DNA of 64,000 bases, from contig JALLLT010000044.1 in NCBI GenBank assembly GCA_025266875.1, positions 1 to 64,000 of the forward strand. The letters are read 5' to 3'. The notes under the pieces were generated by a model. That model saw only the letters and a program-made list of their open reading frames with translations. It was not told the DNA's origin and did not search any database. The DNA comes from Fennellomyces sp. T-0311 (Eukaryota; Mucoromycota; Mucoromycetes; Mucorales; Lichtheimiaceae). Position 1 is the stretch's first letter, and each line of letters begins with the position of its first letter. Positions 31,532 to 42,017 of the stretch are shown here, piece by piece. Position numbers and translations under genes: made by a program.

Positions 31532-33030
31532 TTAATCTTCCTGTTGTTGTTGCTGCTCCTGTTGCTGCTCTTGTTCCTGTTGCTGTTGTTGTTGCTGTCG
31601 CTGCTGTTGTCGCTGCTGTTGTCTGCGGTTGCGCAGCAGTCCATCGACATACGCATATACGGTTGGTGGGGAAATGCCGAAATGATGGCTGGTCTGGTTA
31701 CCGCCATTCAAACAGACTTGCACGTTTTTTAGAAAAGTAGCTACTACATAGTAGCTACCGACTGGGCTCAATAGAAGCTTCTGGCCAGGTCTGTACTTCA
31801 AATAAGCAAATTGAGTGGCGGTATGCCCAAACTCCCATTCGACGCAGATTCGTAGGCTATTCATGGCACGGTTCAGATCCTGAATAGCACGAGTCTCAGC
31901 AGGATTATTGCCGTTTGCTAATGGAGAAAACGTATGATATGAGCATTAACCTATAAAGTGATAAAATAGATATATAACCTGCAATCGAACGAGTTATATG
32001 GTATGTCTGTCTGTATGCTGGATCACCATACAAATAGTAGCATCGACCGCCACGATCACGAAAGTCAAAGTGCTGTTGCATTATGCGATCCAAGCCACTT
32101 GTATCATATAGGTTTTGGTCGTGCATTGCACCAGCAAATGGTCCCATGATACTCGCTGTTATACCATCAGGAGTTACCACCGTCTGGTACTTAAGACCAT
32201 GTTCATGCTACAAGGTTTACATTCATATTTAAATTTAGTTTTCTAATTCATTGATATATATGTTTATATATATACCACATGGCCATTGTACACTATCTCT
32301 TAAAAATCGATAGGCCATGCTATGGCATTAAGTGTTCCATCAATAAAGCCAACAACATCTCGGTATCCAGAGCCTAATGATAATATAAAAGTTTAAAATA
32401 CAATATATGTTTACCATGTGGTGTATAATTATACGTGTGTACACCTATATTGTATTCAATTATCTCACCTGCTTCACGAATAACACGGCTAAAGCGCCAA
32501 AGATTCTTAGGCCGAAAATGATATTCATCGAATTCAAGTGCTGTACCAAAGGTATCGTAAATGCATGTTATCATGCTGTTAAATATTCTGCTGATAGAAT
32601 CTCGGTCGCGACCAAACAACGGAACTAGATCGACCAACCGCGCAGGATACGCAAGGCGGCGAAGCATTATGGCCATTGCCTCCATGCTTGGAACTGCGAA
32701 CTGCCAGCGAGTGTTTTCGCGGAACCTCGTAAATTCTCCAAAACCAAGAACGTCCACTAATACAGCGATCTAATATATACATGTATACACATGTTATAAT
32801 CAATTATCAGTAAAATTCATATATATATTGCTTTCCTGTGCTGAAGTGAAACGAAACAGCGTTCTGCAATCCTAATCACTCAAGACAGTGACATCTAAGT
32901 GCCCTCTGCCTCGCAAATTGATAAGTCGACGTGTCGCAACTTCCTGAAGATGATTTTCATGCTCTTGAACCGCGGCTTCTAATGCGGCGAGACTCAAATA
33001 CATGTCGATGATGCACATAGCAGTGGGCAT
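31532..33030 (-). pseudogene. PIF/Harbinger DDE nuclease of element D
   Basis: It starts at ATG 33030 (minus) and runs through about five exons with small introns. Visible blocks: an N-terminal helical part with TAG at 32872; DVLGFGEFTRFRENTRW and MLRRLAYPARL; VVGFIDGTLNAIAW (first D), with a TAA at 32300; YLYGDPAYRQTY (second D); and ICVEWEFGHTATQF (E). The C-terminus is a polyglutamine tract of more than 30 residues coded by CAG/CAA repeats. Two in-frame stops, each explainable by one transition, make it a pseudogene. An apparent poly-Leu frame on the plus strand is a shadow of the Gln tract. Confidence 0.8.
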
Positions 33031-33297
33031 TGTAGAATAAAGAGAGTGTAATCGTGTGAAAGAAAGAAAATTTAATTTCTGTATGGATCAACTTTTTTGC
33101 TGTGAATTATTCCATTGTTAGATAATGCATGAATTTTAATCATTCTGGTCAGACTAGCAAAAGAGTGCTTCAACTTTCCAAAAACTCTCAAAGAATGTCA
33201 CCCCCTGCATATTTAGTGAAAGCTACACAAGGCTACTTAATTTGGCTAGCCGAAAAATTAGTGCAAAAAGAATGTATGAAAGTCACACCAACCTCTC

Positions 33298-33530
33298 TAT
33301 TATAATGGGAAACTTGAACAAGAAGATTCTGCTGATAATGGACAACGCATCAAGCCATAAGGTTCCAGAGCTTCAAAACATTGAAGTTATGTTTCTTCCT
33401 CCCAATACTACATCTAAGATTCAGCCTTTGGATCAGGGTATTATTGAAAGTTTTAAAAAGCACTATCGGTAAGCTACTAATCTTAAGCAAAATACTAATA
33501 TACATCCGAACGTAGTGTTGTTAATGGATA
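33298..33530 (+). pseudogene. pogo transposase B, catalytic C-terminal part
   Basis: Directly after the Harbinger element the pogo frame resumes: LLIMDNASSHKVPE (second Asp) and KIQPLDQGIIESF (third acidic site), ending at a GTAAGC donor at 33474. The downstream exon and right TIR are missing, so the element was truncated here. Homologous exons are at 48.1-49.0 kb. Confidence 0.85.
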
Positions 33531-34112
33531 ATTATTAGGGCAATTCAATAGAGAATTTCAGATCGCATGGAAATTTTCATTTTGCACTTTGAATGAGTCC
33601 AGATTTGGCAATAGGGGTAGATGCAAATGAAAAATGCATAAATGAATTTCACTTAGATCCAGGAAATAAGTGAAAACTTTTTCATTTTCACTTTTCATGG
33701 TGTTGCAACATGGTAGTACTACTTTTCTCCATCCAAAGCACTATATAACTTCCAAAATATGATAAACAAGACATATAAGCAAATCCTGCCTATTACTTTA
33801 CCACACCTTGTAATCCTTTTGAGGCCTTCTGCTATATAAATACGTCTCTCTAAAGTATACAATACTCAAGGGGTTATATTCGATCTGAGATAAATTAAGA
33901 CGAACCAAATGAAAGCAATACATACGTTTTCATCATGTACCAACAACGTCTTAACGTAGTATAATTAAGCCAAAGGTGGAATATATTGGCAACAATCGCA
34001 ATGATTATGGTATAAGATTCCAATACAATCATTAAAATATATAAGTAGTATGTTGTTGCATTTGTTGCTTTGAAACTTCATTCTTTTTTTGAGTTAACTT
34101 TAATCAACCGTA
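33531..34112. other. AT-rich non-coding region upstream of the second PIF gene pair
   Basis: No open frame is present. Several TTTCATTTTCAC/GTGAAAA-type short inverted motifs (33565-33690) suggest a transposon end, possibly the left terminus of the element carrying the genes at 34113 and 38057, but no matching right terminus was found. Confidence 0.35.
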
Positions 34113-35090
34113 ATGGCACCAAACAACAACAACAACAAACAAACAAACAAAGCGACGAACAAGCGCTCTAACCTACCTGGCGAGCAGATCGTTGACTTTT
34201 CAAGTGATCCAGCAACACCAACAACACCATCGGCATTGCCAGATACCCAAGCAAGCTATTCATCTGAGTCGTCCTTTTCAGAGGGACAGCAGAATGGCAA
34301 GAGCAAGGGTAAGGGCAAGAGCTAGGGCAAGGGCAAGGGCAGAGCTACGGCCAATAGCAACCAAGAAGAAAGCGATCCGAAGAAGACGGTTTTCGATGAC
34401 GATATGGATATGCTGTTTCTCAGAGAAGCGTTCACTCGTGGGCCATGGCGCGAATGGGAAAGATGGGCGAAGCATGGGATTGATCACAAACGATATGCGG
34501 ATCATCCATGGTCCTCGATGGGCTACTTGCAATGGCATTACTTTGTCGAGACGGTTAGTGAGAGTTGATTTAGTTTCATTTTAATATGTTTACTTATGTG
34601 AGATTGATAGTCTTGACTTGCTGATTAAGCAATTCAAACGTTCGGAAGCTGAGAGTGCTGCTGCCCTCAGGGGATAGATGAGGATCCAATGAGTGAGAAG
34701 GATAGGTTGCTCTCGACATTATCGATGACATGGATGCAAGGAAGATGCGAAGAGAAAGAAGGGCGACTCAGAGAGAAAGATGCGGCGGCTACTTTGGGGG
34801 ATGAGGCATTGGAAGACCATGCCTTTGTGAGACGACGACGGAGTGATGTGGTGATGGTGCTAGCTCCTCCTGCCGAAAAAAGCAGGCTCGCCAAGCAATG
34901 ATACCGCCTTGTTTACGATGATGGAGATGGGGATGGAAAAAGAATGCTTGAGGATTCGCGCTGAGGAAGAGCGCATGAGCATGAACTAGCCGCAAGGCGT
35001 GCAGAGCGAGAAGAAGAGCGCATGGCTCGCCGTGAGGAACACAGCAACTTTTTGCAATGTTTGCTGATTTGATCAAGCACTTGGGTGGCA
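34113..35090 (+). pseudogene. PIF/Harbinger accessory protein of the second element (degenerate)
   Basis: It starts MAPNNNNN, followed by a Ser/Thr-rich part and a (GK)n stretch with an in-frame TAG at 34323. The same frame then continues to a Trp-rich block (RGPWREWERWAKHGID) that looks like a Myb/trihelix-type DNA-binding segment. A GTTAGT donor near 34554 is followed by an Arg/Glu-rich coiled-coil exon (34680-34900), with at least one further frame break. The position, convergent to the nuclease gene at 35310-38057, matches the two-gene layout of element D. Confidence 0.5.
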
Positions 35091-35103
35091 ACGGGAAAAA
35101 AAG

Positions 35104-35276
35104 TAATGATAAGACAACAATAAATGTAATGTAATGATAATGACAATAGTAATATAATGACAATAGTAATGATAATGATAACAATAATGATAATAATGAT
35201 AATGATATTAGTAATGATAATGATAATAACATGATAATGACAATTAGTAATGATAATGATAATAAAAGAAAATAAT
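35104..35276 (+). repeat. AATGATAATGAC-type low-complexity tract
   Basis: About 170 bp of degenerate TAATGATAA/TGACAATAG iterations lie between the two convergent Harbinger genes. It is non-coding. Confidence 0.85.
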
Positions 35277-36375
35277 GATGATGTATATGTCTTTTTATAT
35301 TTTGAATGTCTATGATAAGTACTCTTCTAAAGTAGGTGGGTCTACTTCAAAGTATTTTGATGTCTGTGATCCATACAAGCATTTACGACAATTGCTAAGA
35401 ATTGTAGCAACTGCATAAGCTGTGCCAACGTTGCTCATCTGAAGGTTTTGTGCTGGTTTAAAGCCAAGAAATGCAAAATGTTGTAAGATATTCTTAAACC
35501 CCCATTCTACAGACGTCCGCACTTTGCTCATGCGTTTGTTGAACAATTGTTGTCTCCCGGTTGGATTTCTATATGGTGCCTGAAGCACAGGCTGATGATA
35601 TAGGCTGGATCGCCATATACATAGAAGTGTTGGCCTTGCTCATCTTTTGCATGTTCTTCGAGAATGCCTTTTATGTTGCTATCTCTCAAAAGAAACATGT
35701 CGTGCCTTCTGCCAGACACAGGACCGTGAAGGTGAGCTATGAGCCCATCAGGTGTCATGATGGACTGGAATTTGATGGCGTGAACTCGCTTATGACCGTT
35801 ATACCATTCACGCTGTTCAATGATCGGGCGACAGATAGGACGAACGGTGCCATCGATAAAACCAATACACCTACTGTACGGTGCACCTAATATCATTCAA
35901 TCTCTTTTAGGAAATAGTCTTGCGCGTTTTTAAGAGAGGAGGAATATAAACAAATCATTCTACCTTTGTTATGGATTGCATTCACGAATTCACGAAGTAC
36001 GTCTGGTGTAAGTCGCCGGTGATCCCAGACAAGTAAATGCTTAAACGTCTCGTGTACATGGTTTAGCGTCCACCTATATATCATCGACAGCTCAGATATT
36101 GTAAGACCGAAAAATCTGACCATCGTACAATAACGCTCCGGATAAGCAAGTCGACGCAGTAAAACCAAAAGTGCCACCTTTCCAGACGCTGTACCAGATG
36201 GCGTACGAACAACATCGGGAATCATTAAGCATTCTTGAAGCCTCGAGAGATCCTCACGTCTAAAACGGAAGTATTGATAGATTTCTGTATCAGTGTAATT
36301 CTCCAGACAAAGAGGTCGGAGGGGAGGTCTTTCCTGAGGGAGGAGATGGAGGCTCGTTGCGAGGGCATACATGTA

Positions 36376-36762
36376 CAGTCACACACAAAAAGTATTCAGA
36401 CGACCTGCATATTTGGCGTAAATTTTGACACAACATCTTTTTCAAACCCTTTCTTTTCCCAAACTTTCTCAATAAACCTACCATGCCACTTAGCGACACA
36501 ACTACAGTCACACACAAAAAGTATTCAGATGACCTGCATATTTGGCGTAAATTTTGACACAACATCTTTTTCAAACCCTTTCTTTTCCCAAACTTTCTCA
36601 ATAAAACTACCATGCCACTTAGCGACACAACTACAGTCACACACAAAACGTATTCAGATGACCTGCATATTTGGCGTAAATTTTGACACAACATCTTTTT
36701 CAAACCCTTTCTTTTCCCAAACTTTCTCAATAAAACTACCACGCCACTTAGCGACACAACTA
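36376..36762 (+). repeat. Three tandem copies of the 129-bp left terminus
   Basis: Copies start with CAGTCAC at 36376, 36505 and 36634. Each copy ends with CGACACAAC followed by TA, so every junction falls at the TA that corresponds to codons 7-8 of the transposase. The copies differ by a few substitutions. Copies 1 and 2 keep ATG (36483, 36612) where copy 3, the one joined to the gene, has ACG (36741). Confidence 0.95.
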
Positions 36763-37810
36763 ATACACAGCGTGAAAAAAGTCAAGAGTACGACCAGTTC
36801 ACTTGTGGTCGCATCGTCGGCTTACGCGAGCAAGGTCTATCATTTGGTGGCATAGCAACCAAACTTGGCATTCCCAAGGGAACTGTGTCAAGTATTTTCC
36901 ATCGTTGGGAGAAAACAGGGACAACGTTGCCCAAGAAGAGAAGTAGAAGACCATGTAGCATAACTGAAAGAGGCCAAAGAGCGCTTGTAAAGTCTGTACG
37001 CACTGATCCATTCAAGCCATATGCCGCGCACCAGGTCACTTTAGAGCAAGTTGGTATCAACGTCCACCGCAACACAATTATCAACTATTTGGGGAGGCTG
37101 GGGTTTGGTTCGTACTCTCCTGCACGTAAGCCTGCACTTACGACGGCGCACATGCAAAAGAGGCTGGACTGGGCTCGTGAACATGCCAACTGGACAGTGG
37201 ATCAATGGCGCAATGTCATTTGGTCTGATGAATCGCGATTTACCATGTGGGGCAATGATGGAGGGGCCCGTGTACTTCGGCGCGAAGGCGAACGGTACGA
37301 CATGAACCATATTGTGCCAACGGTAAAGTTTGGCAAAGGTTCGGTTATGATCTGGAGCTGTTTCTGGGCAGGAGGCTTCGGACCTCTTGTAATTTTGGAT
37401 GGCGCCGTGGACCAGGATGCATATGTCAACTGTTTGTCAGACAATTTCCTTCCGTTTCTTCGCGCTTTGTCTGATGATCATCCAGAACGTGAATTCATCT
37501 TTCAAGAGGATGGGCCAGCTGCCATACAGAGTCATATATAACCGGGTATAAGACTAGATGGCAGATTAGAGGGTTTGACACATGGCCCGCACAAAGTCCT
37601 GGTCTGAACCCGATCGAACATGTTTGGTGGGCTCTTGAAAGGCAGATTCAGAGCCGAAGACACCACATCAAAAATAAGGAACAGCTAAAGGTCTGTCTCC
37701 AGGATGAATGGCGAAATCTAAGCCTTGAGCTTGCAGAAAGCCTCGTTGCTAGTATGCCATCTCGCTGTCAAGCTGTGATTAATGCCCAAGGTGGCCACAC
37801 CCATTATTAG
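36741..37810 (+). pseudogene. Tc1-type transposase, start codon lost and frameshifted
   Basis: The homologous frame begins at ACG 36741 in place of ATG. It contains an HTH (IVGLREQGLSFGGIATKLG), a GTVSSIFHRWEKTG helix, IWSDESRFTMW (first D), FQEDGP (second D) and, after a shift, SPGLNPIEHVWW (E). The shift lies in CATATATAACC near 37535, where one TA too many is present. The last codons end at TAG 37808-37810. By family it acts at the TIRs; here it is inactive. Confidence 0.9.
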
Positions 37811-38154
37811 ACAATCTTATTTTTTTCTTTGATTATGCATCTATATAACATCATCTTTTATTCTTTGTTTTTGGAATCTTGTAGTGTGGTTGGGAAGGTT
37901 GGTTTTACATGGTTAAAGTTATCAGGTCCTTTTCAAAAATTTAAATTTTTGAAAATCGTCTGAATACTTTTTGTGTGTGACTGTAGACTTCGTCATTAAA
38001 CTCGTCAAAAGCGTTAAAGAAGATGTAGTTGCGCATGGATCTGGTCAAAGCAGGCATGATGAGGAAGTGTAATATGAGAAAATGAAAGATACGAAGCAAG
38101 AAACACGATAAGCAGTTGGAAATCGTAATTAAAGTATTGCATGAATATGTAGGG

Positions 38155-38558
38155 TGTGGTATCGTTTAAACGAGGAAAGGCTTTCGAATGACGAGACCAA
38201 AATAAGATAATGATTTATTGAGGAAAACTGCTCTCTATTTATACTGTTGATGAGTTCGGGACGAAGAAGACGAATGCTTTGTCTAATAAGCCTACGATCC
38301 ATGTTATTGCCGACTTTCATATGATCTTGCCTTATAGATGAAGGAGCCGAAGAACATATGGAACCAAGTTAAAGGAGTTGCCTTACGGTCGGTAAACCCG
38401 AATCAAGGTTGCACATAAGAGCAATGCAATGGTTGCACATAAGAGCAAATAAGGCAATCGATAACTGTACGGTTGTTGATGTCGTAATGACAGCGGATAT
38501 AGCATAACGAAGGAAAAGCATGTAACCATGGAAGATAGTGTATGTCGGGAATACGACA
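38155..38558 (-). repeat. Solo LTR, 404 bp, TSD TAGGG
   Basis: On the minus strand it starts TGTCGTATTCCCGACA and ends CGATACCACA. TAGGG is duplicated at 38150-38154 and 38559-38563. It carries a TATAAATAGAGAG box (38231-38243, minus) that points toward the Harbinger nuclease start at 38057. It belongs to the same family as 40900-41293 but in opposite orientation. Confidence 0.92.
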
Positions 38559-39110
38559 TAGGGCATATCAAACGAATTTCCTGTGCGTCCTGAACTTGAG
38601 TCCTCAGCCACGAGTGGACCTGAATCCTATATGCATCTTCCCAAATTGGGATTAATCCCGCGCGGTAATGCGGAAGCACTTGACGGATTGTCATTGCTGG
38701 AGCACCTTTCACAATAAAAATCATAGTATCCGTGTAAAGTATTAAATGATTATTAAAAACATGCTATGTCTTTTATTTCAAAACAAAAATTGTCTACTTA
38801 TGATAGAAAAATGAATAAGTATAAAAGTAGTACAGGGAGAAGGCTGGGTGAGGCGCTGAGCTGAGCTGCAGACCGCGTCAATGCAATACTTCTTGAGATA
38901 AACGAGGCTGACTTACAGTATATTTGAGCAGAAATAAGCCATATGAGCCATCTGAGCCATCTGAGCCATCTGAGCCAGCTGCGAGATGCGAGTCTATGAT
39001 GGTTCATGAGAAGACTCAGCCTTGTGTTGAGAAATAGAAAGGTATATAAACCAGTTTATGCAAGGGCTTGATTATAATAATTCATCTATTCTATACACTC
39101 CATATCTACA
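38559..39110. other. Non-coding stretch between solo LTR and Crypton
   Basis: There is no supported gene. A 9-bp tandem repeat, GAGCCATCT, is present about four times at 38944-38977. The promoter region of the Crypton gene probably lies near 39040-39110. Confidence 0.5.
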
Positions 39111-41939
39111 ATGCCCAAACAACAGCACAATTACATATCTGATTTATACAACCTCAACCCGTCGTCACCTGAGGAATCTGCCGAAAGCCACAGTAGCCAG
39201 CCAGTCAATAGACCTGCTGGCATCGCCGGATTGAACCTGGCCATGCAACAATCAAGACAGCGCACACAAGCCACAACGCAGGAACTTCGTCCAAGTGCCA
39301 CCAAGCTTGCATACTATCCAAAGATGAGTGAATTTTGTGCATAGTGCGACACTATGGGTTTCCTAGTGACTACGCATTATCAAGTTACTGGTGACAAATT
39401 GCACTATTTCCTCGAACAAGTTGTAAGTAAACGTTTACTGAAGTACAGAACCAATATTCTATGAACTCTTTGCTTATTACCTCTATGTTAGGTCGTTATG
39501 AGGCTTCGTCGCCCTACCAACAAAAAGCAATCCACGACTGATGTCAACGAAGATTCAAACGTGGTGGATGCTCTGGGAGTGGAGCTGGAAGTTGATCGAG
39601 AGTCCATGCTCGGCTTTAGCTCTATTGACCAATACGTCAGTGCGATCACCAAACTCTTTAACGATCAATGCAGCAACAACACCAGCACTATTATCAACCA
39701 CCCGCGAACTCCAGATGTCAAGGCATTGCTTACAAACGCCAGAAAAAAGGACGGCAAGAGACGCAAGACCGATTACAAAGACCGCGCTGCTGGATCAATT
39801 CTAGATGGATACTTGACAATTGAAGAACTGGCCAGCGTCATCAACTATTTTCTAGCGAAGGATCAGCCCGAACACTATCGCAATGCAGTTATGATGCTGA
39901 TATCGCATTTCGCGCTTATGCGTGGTGACAATGTTCAGGAGATAGAGTTTGTGGACATCCACTCTATTCCTCTTGAAGGAGAAGGACCAACGCCTAGTAT
40001 CCAATGCCCTTGTTTGGTTTTACTTATGTTTCATGGAAAGACGAACCAATTTGGTAAAGCCGAGCATGGGTCAGCCATTCGATGCGCGCATGTTGAAGCC
40101 TGTCTTTGGATGGCCCTTAGTCTTTATTTTTTCTATCGTTGGCACGTGCGAGGCGAAGATTTCCCGGCTATGGTGAGCCCTAAAGACTGGTATTCCATCA
40201 AGCTATGCAGGAGTGAGGCTACCGACCTCACTACGGCTGTCACACCAAATGCACACTACGCAGCTTTCAAGAAGGCATTCGAACACTGTCAGATCAGAAC
40301 AACAGCTGTCACACATGCAGGTAGACAGTCAGGTGCAAAAATGGCAGATCTAGCCGGGGGCCGGTGACTTGGTGATTCGACGAGCTGGGCGATGGACAAG
40401 CGACGCGATGGAGGGATCATACCTGACAAACCTACCCCGGCGTATACTGCGAGCTATGGCAATGTTTGATGCCAACGGGAAATCCTTCTGGCTACCTCGT
40501 GACGCTGAGCAACCCTCTGAAGCACTGCAACAGAAGGTTTTCCCTTGGATCGAGCAGCAACAAGAAATAATTGATCGGGGCGAGGGTGACAAGAGTATTG
40601 CTGCTGATGGATTCCTGAAGATGCTACGTACTTTACGGAGAACATTCTTGCAGGACTCTGTGCCGATGAAAAAGCGCCACCTGCACTTATCCATTTGGAA
40701 CGCACCTCTCTTCAGAGATCCAGATTACCTGACATTTGCAAAGTGAGTAGTTGAGATAACAGTAGCACAGTATATACTTACCATCTCTTTTTAAATTCCA
40801 GTAAGCTAGCAGACTCCATTGACAAGGCCCCACCACCAGAGGACCTCATTCTCTCCAAGGCAATGCCACATCTACACAGTTACCTCCAGCAAATGTACGT
40901 GTCATATCCTGACATACCAGTCATCCATTGTCTACAGACCTTTCCATCTCAGCCTTTGTTACATCCGTTCCTTTATTTCGACATCAACAACCGCACAGTT
41001 ATCTATTGGCCTGTTCACTGGCTTGTGTGCCAGTGAGACCTTGATCTGGGTTCAGACTTCAAGAAGGACCATTCACGTTAACTCAGTCTCTGCATGATTA
41101 TCCGCTCCTTCATAATAAGGCAGTATGGTCATTAGGGATTACGGCGATAACACGGATTCGGCTCTGATAGAAAAGCATTCACCTTCTCTGTCCCGACTCA
41201 TCATCATTATAAATAGAGAGTAGTTCTCTTCAATAAAACATTATCTTATTTTTGGTCTCGTCATTTGAAGCTTTCCAATTGAGCGATACCACAGTACGCC
41301 GACATGTCTCAAAAACTTGATTGCACTACACAATTAGTTGAGACGCATATGCAAACATTCAACCAGTTTATGGGTGACTTTGCAAATGGACATCTCACGA
41401 TTTCGGTCCAATGGACACCGCAATCACAAATGCCAACTGCTTCGGGAAGTACTGATGGCCTCGCCACGGCTGCTACTCCATCACCCCTTCATCTTGCTAC
41501 TAGAAGACTATCCACTAGTAGCTCCGCGCCTGCTCCTGATAATTCGACTTCTGCCGCTACCTCTTCCGTTTCCCAGCCAGCATACTACAGAATAAGCGAT
41601 GGTGTGAAGACAGTAAAGGACCTATGGCGCGAATATCACTACGGTTTGTCTGGTGGTCCTGCTCTCAAGGATCTGGAACTTCAGTGGGGGACTGCATGGC
41701 GCAAGGACCAGATGAAAAAGTTTAACCAGAGAAAGCGTGTTGTCGACGGGATTGAGGCATTCATCGAGCACCACGGCTTGTAGCAGCAGGACCCAGCGAA
41801 CGTCCTGGACATGATTGAGTAATGGCGCAAGCATCCAAAGCCTGAGTGGTGCCAGCATGGGCTAATAAAGGAGAAATCCTTGAACTGGATGGCTGAAAAC
41901 CAAGAGACATGGCAGAATGCAGAGATGCCTCCTATTTAG
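39111..41939 (+). pseudogene. Crypton tyrosine recombinase with C-terminal GCR1_C domain, broken
   Basis: Exon 1 (39111-39422) has a TAG at 39351 in an FCA*CDTMGF context where W is expected. Exon 2 (39492-40742) holds the recombinase: R in FALMRGDNVQ, H..R in VTHAGRQSG, and W and Y in GRWTSDAMEGSYL. A 1-nt insertion in a G-run near 40358 separates the last two blocks. Exon 3 starts at 40802, is cut at 40899 by a solo LTR and resumes at 41299 (TSD GTACG). It ends in a GCR1_C-type DNA-binding domain (VKTVKDLWREYHYGL, FNQRKRVVDGIE) with late stops at 41781 and 41820. The R..HxxR..Y set and GCR1_C tail are the fungal Crypton arrangement, a DNA transposon mobilised by site-specific recombination. 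Element ends were not found. Confidence 0.88.
40900..41293 (+). repeat. Solo LTR, 394 bp, TSD GTACG, inside the Crypton gene
   Basis: It starts TGTCATATCCTGACA and ends CGATACCACA. GTACG lies at 40895-40899 and 41294-41298. A TATA box (41208-41220) points to the GCR1_C half, whose first ATG is only 10 bp beyond the LTR. Removing the LTR and one GTACG restores the Crypton frame (LQQMYADMSQKLD). Confidence 0.95.
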
Positions 41940-42017
41940 AAAGTATTTGTCGCAGCAACTCTCGTTTATACAATAAAAAACATTTTCTGCTCATTTTACA
42001 AACACAATATGAAACTA

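Larger units (their letters stand above)
25295..33297. mobile_element. PIF/Harbinger-type element D, 8.0 kb with nested insertions
   Basis: Inverted termini of about 40 bp are seen: GAGAGGTTGGGGTGACTTTC at 25295 and its inverse ending at 33297, with TA on both outer sides. Deleting it and one TA rejoins the pogo B gene in frame (RLDN to IIMGNLNKK), although the paralogue at 48.9 kb is one codon shorter there, so the exact cut is uncertain by a few bases. Harbinger elements usually duplicate 3-bp TWA. It carries a coiled-coil accessory gene (28719-29908, plus) facing a DDE nuclease (31532-33030, minus). A pogo element (25363-28452) and a Tc1 element (30069-31408) are inserted in it. Confidence 0.8.
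36376..37983 (+). mobile_element. Tc1-type transposon with triplicated left end, 1608 bp
   Basis: The outer TIRs are CAGTCACACACAAAAAGTAT at 36376 and the inverse ending at 37983, with TA at 36374-36375 and 37984-37985. The left 129 bp, TIR included, occur three times in tandem. The transposase is frameshifted and has lost its start codon, so this copy cannot move itself. Confidence 0.93.
35310..38057 (-). pseudogene. PIF/Harbinger DDE nuclease of the second element, split by a Tc1 element
   Basis: The start is ATG at 38057 (minus). The first coding piece, 38057-37986, is separated from the next (36373-35964) by a Tc1-type insertion at TA. Joining them gives DEFNDEVYALATSLHL in frame. A 77-bp intron (35887-35963) leads to exon 2: CIGFIDGTVRPICRP (first D), HFYVYGDPAY (second D), and then, in another frame, VRTSVEWGFKNIL (E). 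The shift lies at GCCTATATCATC, where one extra TA would explain it. The family binds and cleaves TIRs with the Myb-like partner. Its upstream region holds the solo LTR at 38155. Confidence 0.85.

Noticed and set aside
31492..31740. Poly-Leu/Val membrane-like protein on the plus strand
   Set aside because: It is the antisense shadow of the polyglutamine tail of the Harbinger nuclease on the minus strand.
36235..36855. Protein with three tandem ~43-residue repeats
   Set aside because: The repetition is the translated 129-bp terminal triplicate of the Tc1-type element, including its TIR; it is not a coding region.
38155..41293. Crypton or DIRS-like element with 400-bp terminal inverted repeats
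   Set aside because: Each repeat has its own perfect 5-bp duplication (TAGGG; GTACG), and removing the right one restores the Crypton frame, so they are two separate solo LTRs.
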